This document shows, piece after piece, positions 34,530 through 45,300 of a stretch of DNA of 64,000 nt. Source of the DNA: Gigaspora rosea (lineage: Eukaryota; Glomeromycota; Glomeromycetes; Diversisporales; Gigasporaceae); NCBI GenBank assembly GCA_003550325.1, contig QKWP01000041.1, positions 234,124 through 298,123 of the forward strand, in the 5' to 3' direction. The position numbers and the translations under genes were made by a program. Under the pieces are notes generated by a model. That model saw only the letters and a list, made by a program, of their open reading frames with translations. It had not been told where the DNA came from and ran no database searches. How positions within the stretch are numbered: the first letter of the stretch is position 1; the number at the start of each line of letters is the position of its first letter.

Positions 34530-35486
34530 GAAATTAACTGGACACTTTGTTTTGCTATTCTAAACACACTTGAATACAATCATTCCAAATATTCTTTTAG
34601 AATTAAAATCTTAACTAATAATCTCTCAACAATGGAAAACCTTCATATTCGCTACCCATATCTATATCCTACTTCAAAATACTCTCGCTCCTCTGATACT
34701 GAAGATACTATACATATACTATCTGTTCAAACAATAACAATAATATCCAACAATCTATAATTAGTATAATTACTGAAACACTTACTTCTCTCAAAATTAC
34801 TACTATATTCCCAGTTACAATTCTTAATATTCTTATCCAATTCACACTTAACACACCTAGCCCAAAATATAACCTTCTTCTACACTATATCATTGGAATT
34901 TACTCTTCTAATGTTTTTGAAAATATTAAATCACTCACTACTAAACAAACTAAATTATTTCTTACTAATTTGTCTAAAAATCTCTTGAATTGGTTCCAAA
35001 ATATTATTTGGTCTTCTTGAAATATCTCTTAACATCAATGGGAACATGCTCGCAATATAACTTCAAAAATAAAAAAAAGAAATTTTTTCCAAGCACACCC
35101 CATACAACAATTACATCAATATCAAATATATCTTATATAGATTTCTTTTATTTTATAGAAAAATGGTTTCTAAAAGCAAGGTCTCACCTTTAACATTTAA
35201 AAAAAAAAAAAAAGAAAAATGGTTTCTACAGGGTTTTTCTCTAACAAACTGTATACAATAATGTCATGATATATGCCAGAGGTCTCCTCCAACCTATTCT
35301 AGCTAGTTAATTAATTTGAAATAATTAATCATAGCATATATAGATAATAGGGGGTACAATGTCACATTGGGTGCCTGTTTACAGTAACACAAATGTAGTT
35401 TTGAAATCTTTATATGTAAATTTTATTATTCTTTTTACTTAAATAAAGTTTCAACTATGGCATTTTAATAATAAAAAAAAAAATAA
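34530..35486 (+). other. LINE A 3' end and 3' UTR
   Basis: This holds the decayed C-terminal coding remnant (34,590-34,990) and a 3' UTR with AATAAA near 35,440 and the A-rich tail TAATAATAAAAAAAAAAA. A 40-bp LINE-tail insertion sits at 35,173-35,212. Confidence 0.6.
35173..35212 (+). mobile_element. 40-bp LINE 3'-tail insertion with 16-bp TSD
   Basis: AGAAAAATGGTTTCTA occurs at 35,157-35,172 and again at 35,213-35,228. Between them is a 40-bp segment, GGTCTCACCTTTAACATTT followed by a poly(A) run. It resembles the extreme 3' end of LINE C (CCTCACCTTAACATA plus poly(A) at 62,577-62,602). This is an extreme 5' truncation. Confidence 0.7.
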
Positions 35487-35503
35487 TAATAATTGTTGTG
35501 ATT
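35487..35503. repeat. Right target-site duplication of LINE A
   Basis: Second copy of the 17-bp TAATAATTGTTGTGATT found at 13,784-13,800. Confidence 0.85.
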
Positions 35504-35942
35504 TATGTTTACTTTACAATTACTAAGAAAGGAAATAAAGCAATGTGATATCCAATAAAAATATTGATTTTCATATCAAGTTACTGAATTATCATATTGA
35601 GATCTACTTGCATCAAATCTGCCTATATGATTTTTTTTAATTTACTGTAAATTAATAGAAAAATTAAGCTATACAAAGTTGATTTTTTTAATTTGCAATA
35701 AATTAATAAAATAATGCTTACTTCTAAGATTATGCAAGGTTAATTTTTTATTTTGTACAACAAAAAATAAAAAAATTGGGTCTATAGTCATATTTTTTTA
35801 ACATTTCTATTAGACAATTATAAGAAATTAAAGTCTTCATTATATGATACCAAAAATTAAAAAAAAATTAAAAAAATTAAAAAATTGTGTCAACAGGTAA
35901 TGCAAAACGAAAAATTAACTTTATATGAACTAAGCTCTATAA
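35504..35942. other. No recognisable feature
   Basis: AT-rich, with a repeated TTTGCATAA/TTAATTTTTTATTTTGT-like pattern but no gene or clear element end. Confidence 0.45.
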
Positions 35943-36816
35943 GGGGGGCTTCCAGAAATTACGTAATATTTTGTTACTAATAAATTTCAAATTTTACCCC
36001 ACCCACCCACACCTGATACTCTATTAGCCAATCAAATTTTATATTTTTTAAAATTTATTCATATGTTTTAATTTATAAAATTTATAATAACTATTGCTCT
36101 ACTAGACCAATTTGGATAATTTAACTACCAAAATGTTTGTCTTACTGAGACGATTCTAACAAGCCTAAAATCATTAAAATCTAATCACAGGGTCCCATGA
36201 TCATTCAACTTTTGTGTAATTTTAATAGTAATTTTTTAGAATCACTAAGTAAATTTCTTTAATATTGAATAACTTTTGGTTGCTGTTCGTCTCAGTGAGA
36301 CGATTCTAACAAGCCCAAAATCGCTAAATTCTAATCACAGAATCCCAAGATCAATAAAGATTTGTATTGTTAGACAAGCAATAAAATATTTATCGATCTT
36401 GGAATCCTTTGATTGAAATTTAGTGATTTTGGGCTTGTTAGAATCGTCTCACTGAGACAAACATTTTAGTAGTTAAATCATTCAAACAGGCCAGTAGATC
36501 AAAAGTTATTCGATATTAAAGAAATTTACTTAGTAATTCTAAAAAATCACTATTAAAATTATACAAAAGTTGAACAATCTTGGGACCCTGTGATTAGATT
36601 TTAACGATTTTGGGCTTGTTAGAATCATCTCAGCGAGATGACATTTTGGTAGTTAAATCATCTAAATAGGTCCAGTAGGTCAATAGTTATTAATAATTTT
36701 ATAATTTTATACTTTTGGCCAGAATTATAAAAATTTGACCAGAATTATAATTATAACCTGATATTTTCGGAACCCCACCTACCCACCAAAAAATCACGTA
36801 ATTTCTGGAAGCCCTC
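35943..36816. mobile_element. 874-bp foldback Harbinger-like element, TAA TSD
   Basis: TAA lies at 35,940-35,942 and 36,817-36,819. Inverted ends: GGGGGGCTTCCAGAAATTAC and, from the other end, GAGGGCTTCCAGAAATTACG. Almost the whole element is one long inverted repeat centred near 36,385: motifs such as GTCTCAGTGAGACGATTCTA, TAGTTAAATCAT and ACAAGCCCAAAATC occur in opposite orientation in the two halves. Each arm also carries an internal duplication of the GAGACGATTCTAACAAGCC block. Non-coding. Confidence 0.8.
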
Positions 36817-36829
36817 TAACTAATTATTT

Positions 36830-37063
36830 TTATATAAATCATAATAATTACAATGCAACTAACTCAACTTTAACATCATACTGGATTGCTATAATTTTAA
36901 GTTCTGAAATAGAATTTTTATATAGAAATCATAATAATTCCAATAATAACTACTGTGTTTATTGATTAATAAGTAAGTTCTGTAATAGAAATTATAATAG
37001 AATCATGACAAACAATGCATATTATGATTACCAAATAGTAAGTTCTGTAACAGAATTTTTGCA
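36830..37063. repeat. Diverged tandem repeats with AAGTTCTGTAATAGAATT core
   Basis: Three units of about 70-90 bp share AAGTTCTGNAAYAGAA...CATAATAATT. Further units lie beyond the MITE (about 37,720-37,790), and one lies past LINE C at 63,038-63,060. LINE C and the MITE therefore landed inside an old repeat. Confidence 0.5.
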
Positions 37064-37072
37064 GCAACTTAT

Positions 37073-37668
37073 TAGAGTGCAACATCAACTAAGTAATCAA
37101 AACTATGTTAGCAAACTTATGTCATGTATTATATCACAGATTTTTTAGGTTACATGAACAATTTATAATAATAAATCTATCTTAATACGATATTATTAAT
37201 ATCGATATAAAATTTTAAAAACAGTTCCACTTTTTGTCAAGGCATTAAATTACTTTGAAATTTATATATATTGTTTATAAAATACTGAAGAATAAAGCCA
37301 TGTTTGAAACTTTTCTATCAATATATAAGTTTTGAGCATTTGCTTATAAGGCATTTTAAATTTTATTAATTTAGAGTAAAAAAAGTCATCTTGAAGCCAT
37401 AAGTTGAAACTTACTTAGAACTTTCGCAAAAAATCAACATATAAGCTTTAAGATAGTTCTAATAAATATTCTTTATTTAAAAGAAACTCGAAAAATAAGT
37501 ACAATTTTTATCTGAATATTTTAGAAATTCACACTTTTTATTATAATTAAATATCATATAAAAGTAATATTCAATTTACATTTATGATTTCGCTAATAAA
37601 ATTTTATCATAGTAAATTGATCAACATAACTAACATAGTTTTGATTACTTAATTGATGTTGCACTCTA
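37073..37668. mobile_element. 596-bp MITE with 9-bp TSD GCAACTTAT (MULE-like)
   Basis: GCAACTTAT is at 37,064-37,072 and 37,669-37,677. Inverted ends of about 45 bp start TAGAGTGCAACATCAA and continue TAAGTAATCAAAACTATGTTAG, with one or two mismatches. A 9-bp duplication fits Mutator-type transposition. The interior is AT-rich and non-coding. Confidence 0.8.
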
Positions 37669-37780
37669 GCAACTTATAGTAAATTATAATAATTTCAATA
37701 CTAATAATGCTATGTACACTACATTAGCAAGTAAATTCTGTAACAGAATTCTTTATAATAAATCATGATAAATCATAATA

Positions 37781-37796
37781 GAAATTATAATAGTTC
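37781..37796. repeat. Left target-site duplication of LINE C
   Basis: GAAATTATAATAGTTC occurs here and at 62,603-62,618, directly after a poly(A) tail, defining the ends of LINE C. Confidence 0.85.
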
Positions 37797-37909
37797 AGCA
37801 TAGCAAAAAACTCTTCATGTTTATCATTATTTTAAAAACTCTTATAACTTTATAAAGTTAACCTAGTTTTTGCCCTTAAACAAACTTTCTACTCTTAAAA
37901 ATATATATA

Positions 37910-38113
37910 CAGTTAACTTTCTCTAATCCGAACTGCTGGGACTGCTTTTTTTTACTATGTAAAAATTTGAAAAAGTTCAGTTTTCAAAAAGTTATATATG
38001 GCTTATCTGAACTTTATAATAAAATTTACAAATGTTCTAGAAGATTTTGTTCGGTTTAGAGAGAGTTTAATAGTGTTTGGTTTAGAGAGGTTCAGATTAG
38101 AGAGAGGCGACTG
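37910..38113. mobile_element. 204-bp mariner/pogo-like MITE, TA TSD
   Basis: TA flanks both ends (37,908-37,909 and 38,114-38,115). The left end is CAGTTAACTTTCTCTAATCC and the complement of the right end is CAGTCGCCTCTCTCTAATCT, both leading into GAAC. The end sequence CAGT...CTCTCTAATC.GAAC is typical of pogo/Tigger-type MITEs. Non-coding. Confidence 0.75.
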
Positions 38114-38699
38114 TAATATTTAAATTTTATTGCAAAAATTTTCAAACTTATTAAGTAAAAGGCCTCTGATCTAAAATTGTATTTTTTTTAAATATACCCA
38201 AAACGGCCTTTTTAATCTATTTTGCAAACTTAGAATAAGTTAAAGAGCATACTTTTTTCATCATAACAAGCTGTACTTCAAGTTTGTAGGCCTAAAACTG
38301 ACTGAGATATATCCAAAAAATCTTTAACTCCTTTTATTCCTTTTTTTCTTTTTTTTCTTTTTCTTTTTAACTCTGCTACAAAACATATTCCTAGGCGGTT
38401 TTTGTATAACATAAAATCGTGTTGCCTACATTTTTAACAACTTGAAACCTATTGGTTCTTAATAGGACCCTGGACATCTCTGATATATATCATATTTTTT
38501 GCAAATTGCAGAAAATTTGGTCTGAGGTCCAAATTTAAGTTTTAGCAAATTGAAGTTAATTTTAAAAAAGGTTATATAAAGAATTTTGGCAAATTACAGC
38601 AATTTTAAGCATGTAATATTTTATTTTTAGCAAATTACCTGCATTTTGCAAGAATCATACCCAAAAATAAAGCAATCTAATTTTTTTGTACTACTATAA

Positions 38700-39880
38700 T
38701 TTTTAAAAATTTAAGATGCTTAATTTTGAATTTTTTTGATCAAATAATCCAAAATTAAGCATTTTCTCTTAAATTTTCAAGAAATATAAAAGTAAATATG
38801 CTGAAATAATATATTTTTATGTGCTGAACAAGTTTTCTTGAGCACAATATTAGTATTAATTTGTAAAATTTGGAGAATCATAGAATTTTTAGTATTTTTA
38901 TTAATAAAATTATATAAAATATTATAATTCTCCAAATTTTACTAATTGATTCTAACATTGTGCTATAAGAAAACTTGTTCAGCACATATAAATACATTAT
39001 TTTGGCATATTTAATTTTATATTCTTGAAAATTCAAGATATGATGCTTAATTTTGGATTTTTTTGATCAAAAATTCCAAAATTAAGCATCTTCTCTTAAA
39101 TTTTTAAGAAATATAAAATTATATAGGGTCTGTGCCTTGAAAATGACCTTACAGGATTATGTAGATTTTATGAATAAAATTAAAATTCTAGCCATCCGGT
39201 AATCCAATTCAAATAAACTTTTATTATTTTGTAGAACTTAGTGAGTTCTACAAAATAAAATATAAAATTATTTGAATTTGATTATTGGACGGCTAGAAAT
39301 TTTAATTTTTATTCATAAAAATCTACATAGTCCATAAGGTTATTTCAAGACACAGACCCCATATATGCCATAATAATGTATTTTTATATGCTAAACAAGT
39401 TTACTTATGGCACAATGTTAGAATCAATTAGTAAAATTTGGAGAATTATAATATTTTATACAAAAAATTCCATGATTCTCCAAATTTTACTAATTGATTC
39501 TAACATTGTGCCCTAAGAAAACTTGTTTAGCACATAAAAATACATTATTCCGGCATATTTACTTTTATATTTCTTAAAAATTCAAGAGAAAATGCTTAAT
39601 TTTGGATTTTTTGATCAAAAATCCAAAATTAAGTATCTTCTCTTGAATTTTTAAAAAATATAAAATTAAACATACCAAAATAATGTATTTTTATGTGCTG
39701 AACAAGTTTTCTTAGGGCACAATATTAGAATCAATTAGTAAAATTTGGAGAATTATAATATTTTATATAATTTTATTAATAAAAATACTAAAAATTCTAT
39801 GATTCTCTAAATTTTACTAATTGATTCTAACTTTATGCTCTAAGAAAATTTGTTCAGCACTCAAAAATATATATATTATT
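38700..39880. repeat. Tandem array of palindromes, about 315-330-bp period
   Basis: Three palindromic units centre near 38,900, 39,460 and 39,780. Each has arms containing GTGCTGAACAAGTTTTCTT, CACAATNTTAG and AATTTAGTAAAATTTGGAGA-like sequence. They are separated by smaller palindromes around TTTTTGATCAAAAATCC (near 38,735, 39,067 and 39,612). The second interval is lengthened by a 234-bp MITE; without it the spacings agree. Confidence 0.75.
39126..39359. mobile_element. 234-bp foldback MITE, GGGTCTGTG ends
   Basis: It is an almost complete hairpin: GGGTCTGTGCCTTGAAAATG at the left pairs with its complement at the right, and arms meet near 39,242 (ACTTAGTGAGTTCTACAAAA). It is inserted in the palindromic array. 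ATATA-like flanks suggest a short AT-rich TSD, not resolved. Confidence 0.7.
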
Positions 39881-40149
39881 TTGATTTATAAAAATAGATG
39901 TAATAAATTAGTTTTTAGCAAATTACTAAAAATTTTTTTGTGATGATTGAATTTTCAGCAAATTTACTTGATTTTAGGGGTAGCAAAAACCTCCAAATTT
40001 ATACAGATCATTTATGACCTATATTAGAGATGTCTGGGTTCTTTCTTAATTAATTAAACAAATTATTAATTAATTTAACACAAAGCAAATACTTACTTCC
40101 TTGTAACCTCTCTAATTTATACAAAACAACGTTACCCAAACTATACAAT

Positions 40150-40240
40150 CTTGCACATCTTGTATAACACGTGACCTGTATAACATGTGCCTTGTATACC
40201 ACATGATCTATATAGCACGTAACTTGTGTAACCTATATCT
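40150..40240 (+). promoter_or_regulatory. LINE C 5' UTR CACGTG-type tandem repeat
   Basis: Four to five imperfect units of about 17-20 bp (TATAACACGTGACCTG, TATAACATGTGCCTTG, TATACCACATGATCTA, TATAGCACGTAACTTG) end about 150 bp before the ORF1 start. They match the reverse-strand copy at 8,555-8,635. Confidence 0.6.
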
Positions 40241-40386
40241 GCTCATTTGGTATTACATTATACAAAACAAATTATACCTCTTTGTGAAGCTCTCAACAAT
40301 CTCTATCTTACTATCCTATTTTTTAATCTTAATATTCCCTTGAACAACTCTAAATACATATACAATACTGTCTTACTATATTCAAA

Positions 40387-43180
40387 ATGCCTACACCTGT
40401 AAGCACTAGCCCAGACACTATCGATCTTGATGCATTTTATATACAATATCCTAGCAGATTTGGTATCTTTGTTTATAAAGATAACCCTGCAATAGCCAAA
40501 ACCCACCCTTCTAATACTAAACCAACTCGATGTCTTGCAACTGTTCTACAAGACCCCAATTTCAAAGCTACTCACTTTTTTCTAGCCCCTACTACATATA
40601 CTATTCAAACTTGTTTCTGTAGTAAGTTCCATACCCACTTTATTACCAAAGATACTAATAATAAATATACAACCAATGAACACCTTGTTGCAACCTCTAC
40701 TCAAAAACAAACCAAAAAACTTGTTACAAGACTCTCTAAAACTATAGATACTATTCCTTCTTCACCAATTCAAGAACATATTTCTTGTACACATGAATGC
40801 CATAAGGGAGCTATCGTAAATCAGATGATTTTTATCTCTTAAGGGGCTATCCCCACCCACCCACACCTGACACCTTATTAGACAATCAAATTGTGCAAAA
40901 AATTTATATATTAATTAATAAAATCTTTGATATTATATAACTTTAGATTTACCAAACCATTTTAGATGATTTAACTACCAAAATAATCCTCTCAAAGAAA
41001 GAATTAAAACATGCCCAAAACAATTAAAATCCAATTACTAGATTATAAGATCAATTTAAATTTATATAATATTATATAGTATATTAAAATATTATATAAT
41101 ATTTATAGTAGTACAAATCTATATCGATATTACGATCTAATAATTGGAATTTAATGATTTTAGATTTGTTAGAATCCTCTCTTTGAGAGGATCATTTTGG
41201 TAGTTAAATCATCTAAATTGGTCCAGTAGACCAAAAGTTATTTAATATTAAATTTATATATAAATTTATAATTTTAATTAAAAAAGTTATTATAATTTTG
41301 GCCGGAATTTGATAATTCCGGCCAGAATACATCTGATACATTGGCTAACCCACCCACCCACCAAAAAATCACCTGATTTCTGCCAGCTCCCTAAGTGTAA
41401 AGAACCTGTTCAATGTACAAAATCAATTAAAAAAAACTACCACTTCCTTAACAATAATGCCATATTCTATTTAAACAATGTTTATCACAAAAAATGCTTA
41501 TCCAATCTCTCACAAACTATCTGACCTCTTACTACAATTAAAAATAACTAGCCTTCTATTTTTAAATCTGCTAAACAACAACAAACTTCATAGCAACATT
41601 CAAATCAACAAAAAACTCATCAACAACCTCAATATCAAATATAGCAGCAGCAACAACAACAATAGCAAAGCCAACAAAATCAACAATCTACTATAACACC
41701 TACAATGATGGAAATAGATACTGATATCCCTAAATCCTTGAATAAACCTAGCTCTCAATTCACAGATCACCCTCTTTCAAATAGTCCAAAAACTACTAAC
41801 CTACCAGAATTCACACAAAATCAACAAGCTGTAGATAATTTAATGTCCAATTCCAATTTACTCAATCTTCTTATGCATCTATTCTACAATCCAACAATAA
41901 TATTTCTATTCTAATCAACTCAAAACACATTTCAAACTTAATCCTACATTTGACTGGATTGCCAACTTTCCAATAAATGAGAAGATGCAACCTAATACCA
42001 AGTTACAAACACCTTTTTCCTTTCAATTATTTGAATTTCTAAAAACCCATCTGTATAACTTTTATCCTGGAAGTATAATCAAACCTGAGACAAAAAATAA
42101 CAAACCTCTCAAAGCTAGCTTTCATTATATCATCTGTCTTATGGCAGGTAACCGACCAGACTTTTTAACAAACTATATTTATCAAACCAAACAAAGAAGC
42201 TACTATCCCATTTAATATTCTTGAAGCTACTTTTAAAAAAATTACTCTCAAATTCATGACTATTTTCTTCACACAATTTAATTATGCAGAGATTTTTGTA
42301 TTCTCTATTACTATTCCTCCCTACAAACCTAAAAACTGTCTACAATTTTGTTTAAACTTAGCTCGTTTACATCTATTCCTCTCTGATAATTATCAAGCCA
42401 TTAACTATAAAAAATTTGCAGAAGACCTCAATCTTAGCTCTACAGAATTTAAACTATTTTCTAGTACAGTTACTACAAACTTAAATGAAAAATACCTTAC
42501 TATTAAGTCTGATAAAAAATTTAATATTCAACTATTATTTAATATACCTCAATCACTTTTCCTTCAAAACTTTTCTATCCCTTCCCTTCAAAACTCCTTA
42601 GACCATTTTAACAAATAGTTTGAAGAATTTTTTCCAATCTACAACCGACAATTCTCTGAATCACTTAAAAAAGAACAAATACGCAACTCTCTAAAACACC
42701 AAATTCGTCGACACTTTATTCGTCAATTAAAAAACTTTTACCATCTAGTATAAATATGCAATGTCTCTATAATTTTCAAGAAAGACGGGATGAGTGCTAT
42801 CGGCACTTTAATTTTTATTTACTTACATTTAATCACTTAAACTGCTCTCATATTACAGACCACAAACATGATACTAACAAGCTATTTCAAGATATACTAA
42901 AACAATCATTTGAGACATACCCCAAAGAAAACAAAAACTCTAAAACAATCATTTGAGACATACCCCAAAGAAAACAAAAACTTCGAAGAACTTCAAGTAG
43001 ATTCAACAATATTTCATATTAATGCCAAGCATGAAGCTACTTTCAAAGCACCTATTCCTACCAAACTTTTTGACAAACTTGCCAATGAAGCCAAAGAAGA
43101 ATTTTGCAAAAACAACTCTATCTCCACATCTACAGGCCAGTGTAATCTTTTCTTTTACAAATATCTTACAGCTTATTAAA
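40387..43180 (+). pseudogene. LINE C ORF1 (family 1), broken
   Basis: It begins MPTPVSTSPDTIDLDAFYIQ and reads to a Cys-containing stretch (TCFCSKFH, then ISCTHECHKG). It is interrupted by the Harbinger-like MITE (40,843-41,391) and resumes as KCKEPVQCTKSIKK. If joined, CTHEC...CKEPVQC could form a zinc-binding cluster. Further pieces: a Gln/Asn-rich segment, FDWIANFPINEKMQ and FQLFEFLKTHLYNFYPGSII (41,945-42,215), AEIFVFSITIPPYKPKNCLQ (42,280-42,340), and KLFDKLANEAKEEFCKNN (about 43,070). A 43-bp tandem duplication near 42,901-42,986 shifts the frame. Probably the LINE nucleic-acid-binding protein; no named domain recognised. Confidence 0.65.
40843..41391. mobile_element. 549-bp Harbinger-like MITE, TAA TSD
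   Basis: TAA is at 40,840-40,842 and 41,392-41,394. The ends are GGGGCT and, from the right, GGGAGCTGGCAGAAATCAGG. The interior is related to the 874-bp element at 35,943 (CCACCCACCCACACCTGA, TTAACTACCAAAAT, GAGAGGATCATTTTGGTAG) and also folds back. The left arm lacks about 50 bp relative to that element. Non-coding. Confidence 0.75.
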
Positions 43181-43539
43181 ACACAGCTGCTCAAAATCAC
43201 AATATCCTGCACTTAACTAAAGAGCAAGCAATTACAACTATTACAGACAACCTTGTAAACACAGACTTCTTAGCTAAAATTATTACATATTTTGATCTTT
43301 TCAAAGATAACAAAAGCTTTCTTTTTCACAAATTGTTAAACATTACAAAAACTCTGCATACTCTTCTGCAGAAAATATCCTCAATACAAAGTTCAATATT
43401 AAATTTCAAACCCCCTCTAATATTGAGGACTCTCTCTTTATAAACAATCACAACCTATCCTCAAATAACTTTAATTAACAATTCTTCTATCTTTGAAAAT
43501 ACTTCTTTACTAATTCTTTTTGATAATTCTCCTTTCATA

Positions 43540-43813
43540 ACAGAATTTTCTTCTTTTCAATAAACTGTTCTGTAGATAATATCGATGCAGCTGCTGCCTC
43601 CAAAAGAATAATGTCCTCTACTAGTTGTAGACCATTTTTGGTGGAGAATAATATAAGTCAGCAGGCAGAAAAGCCTATTTATGCAAAGGACCAAGATAAT
43701 AATGGTCAGATCCAATGAACAGGGCAGGCTATGGTATTCTGTACAGCTGTGAGAACTGAGTATACGGCGAGCACTTCTACAAAACATAAACATACTTCAG
43801 ATACCAATTCATC
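43540..43813 (+). pseudogene. LINE C ORF2, N-terminal start
   Basis: This matches 13,895-14,130 of LINE A nearly base for base (AATGTCCTCTA, GACCATTTNTNNNGGAGAAT, CAGGGCAGGCTATGGTA, GCTGTGAGAAC). An in-frame TGA replaces a codon near 43,716. Coding stops at 43,813, where the large AGGACC element begins, and resumes at 50,533. Confidence 0.7.
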
Positions 43814-43889
43814 AGGACCACGAAATATACATAGATAGGTAAGGTGACTTTTAAATTTTTTATTAATTGCTGTATGTATGACTTTACCA

Positions 43890-45300
43890 GGAACAGGTGC
43901 AACGAAGTGCATGGTTACCTGAAGAGTGAAATGATGTGAGCAAATACGGTTTTTTGATTGGTTGTGTTTTCACATGACATTACGAAATGCGGTGTTCCAA
44001 ATTTGTGTTTTATGTTGGACCGGTTTGATATGACTTTTTATGTGTGCACGTGTTATTCTTGAGTGATTGTCCCTACGAAGGGGTTATTTTTAAGTAAGTA
44101 TTTCGAGTTTACATTTTGTGCCTTTGGGTTATTGCTTGTCGCGGTAGGGGTGATTTTTGAGGGTTCTGGTATGTGATTATAGTATTAATTTTTTTATTTT
44201 GCTCAGAATCTTTTTATAAGAATGTCGAAATTCTGTTTTGTGTGGTAATTATCTTTGTTATCATATCCTAAAATTGTGTAAAAAATGCCTTCGCATGTTG
44301 TACTTCTTGTTGCTATTACGTCTGTAAAAAATAGTCGCCTTTTTTCATATGGCCTTGCTAAGTATAATATTTTGAATGAGATCTCTCAGGCCGTTGAGTA
44401 GAAGTATTTTTACCCACGAACGAGCAACCTCAGCTGTTTGCTCCCAGGGATCTTGTGTTTATTTCGGAAAAATATGTGATTGAGAATTTAGAACAGTGTA
44501 TTACTGTTTCGTACGCAAGTATACCAGGAACGATTACCAGGAACAAATACTAGAAACGAATACCAGGAACGAAGTGCATGGTTATCTGAAGAGTGAACTG
44601 GTGTGAACAAATACGGTTCTTTGATTGGTTATATTTTCACATGACATTGTGGAATGCGATGTTCCAAATTTGCATTTTATATTAAACCGTATGTGCGTGC
44701 TATTTGTGCATGATTGTCCATACAAAAAGGATTATTTAAGTATTTCAAGTTTACGTTTTCTGCCTTTGAGTTACTGATTAAGGGATTCCGGTATGTGATT
44801 ACAGTAATAATTTTTTTATGTGTTCATTGTTTATTATCATGCTTTCTTAATTTATGTGTTAATATTTGTAGCTTGTTTTTACTTGTTTTACTTAGGATTC
44901 TGTTTGGATTATCGATCATGTATCAGGTCACAAATACGGTTCTTTGATTAGTTATATTTTTATATGACATTGCATTTTATATTAATCCGGTTTGATATGG
45001 CTTTTGTACATACGTATGTGCTGTTTGTGCATGATTATCCCTTCAAAAAGGACTATTTTAAGTAGTTTTTAAGTAAGTATTTCAAGTTTACATTTCATGC
45101 CTGCCTTTAAGTTTATCGCGGTAAGGATTGATATTTAAGGGATTTTATAATATTATGGTATTGTTCACAGTATTGATTTTTTTATGTGTACATTGTTATC
45201 TTCATGCTTTCTTGATTTATGTATTAATATTGTAGCTTATATTTATTTGTTTTACTCGGGATTCCGTTTGGATTATCGATTGGGTATTTAGTCACTTATG
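43890..45300. repeat. Three diverged copies of a several-hundred-bp repeat
   Basis: Copies start near 43,900, 44,565 and 44,930. Each carries CAAATACGGTTCTTTGATT, CACATGACATT, TTTTATATTAAACCGGTT, TGCATGATTGTCC and AAGTATTTCAAGTTTAC in that order. The first two also share GAACGAAGTGCATGGTTA. Between copies 1 and 2 lies unique sequence. No coding potential. Confidence 0.7.

Larger units (their letters stand above)
13801..35486 (+). mobile_element. LINE A: 5'-truncated family 1 LINE, split by LINE B
   Basis: It is bounded by an exact 17-bp TSD and ends in an A-rich tail after an AATAAA signal near 35,440. Its own sequence is 13,801-17,674 plus 33,071-35,486, about 6.2 kb. It begins inside the region equivalent to about 43,500 of the full-length copy, so it lacks the 5' UTR and nearly all of ORF1, as expected from incomplete reverse transcription. 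Order of parts: ORF2 N-terminus, APE endonuclease, reverse transcriptase, then, after the LINE B insertion, RNase H and a 3' UTR. Confidence 0.88.
38464..40042. mobile_element. 1,579-bp hAT-like non-autonomous element, 8-bp TSD
   Basis: TTCTTAAT occurs at 38,456-38,463 and 40,043-40,050. Ends: AGGACCCTGGACATCTCTGA and, inverted, AGAACCCAGACATCTCTAAT. Removing it restores the LINE 5' UTR sequence seen on the minus strand at about 8,700-8,730. The interior is a palindromic satellite (about 38,700-39,880) with a further MITE inside. There is no transposase. The hAT label rests on the 8-bp TSD only. Confidence 0.78.
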
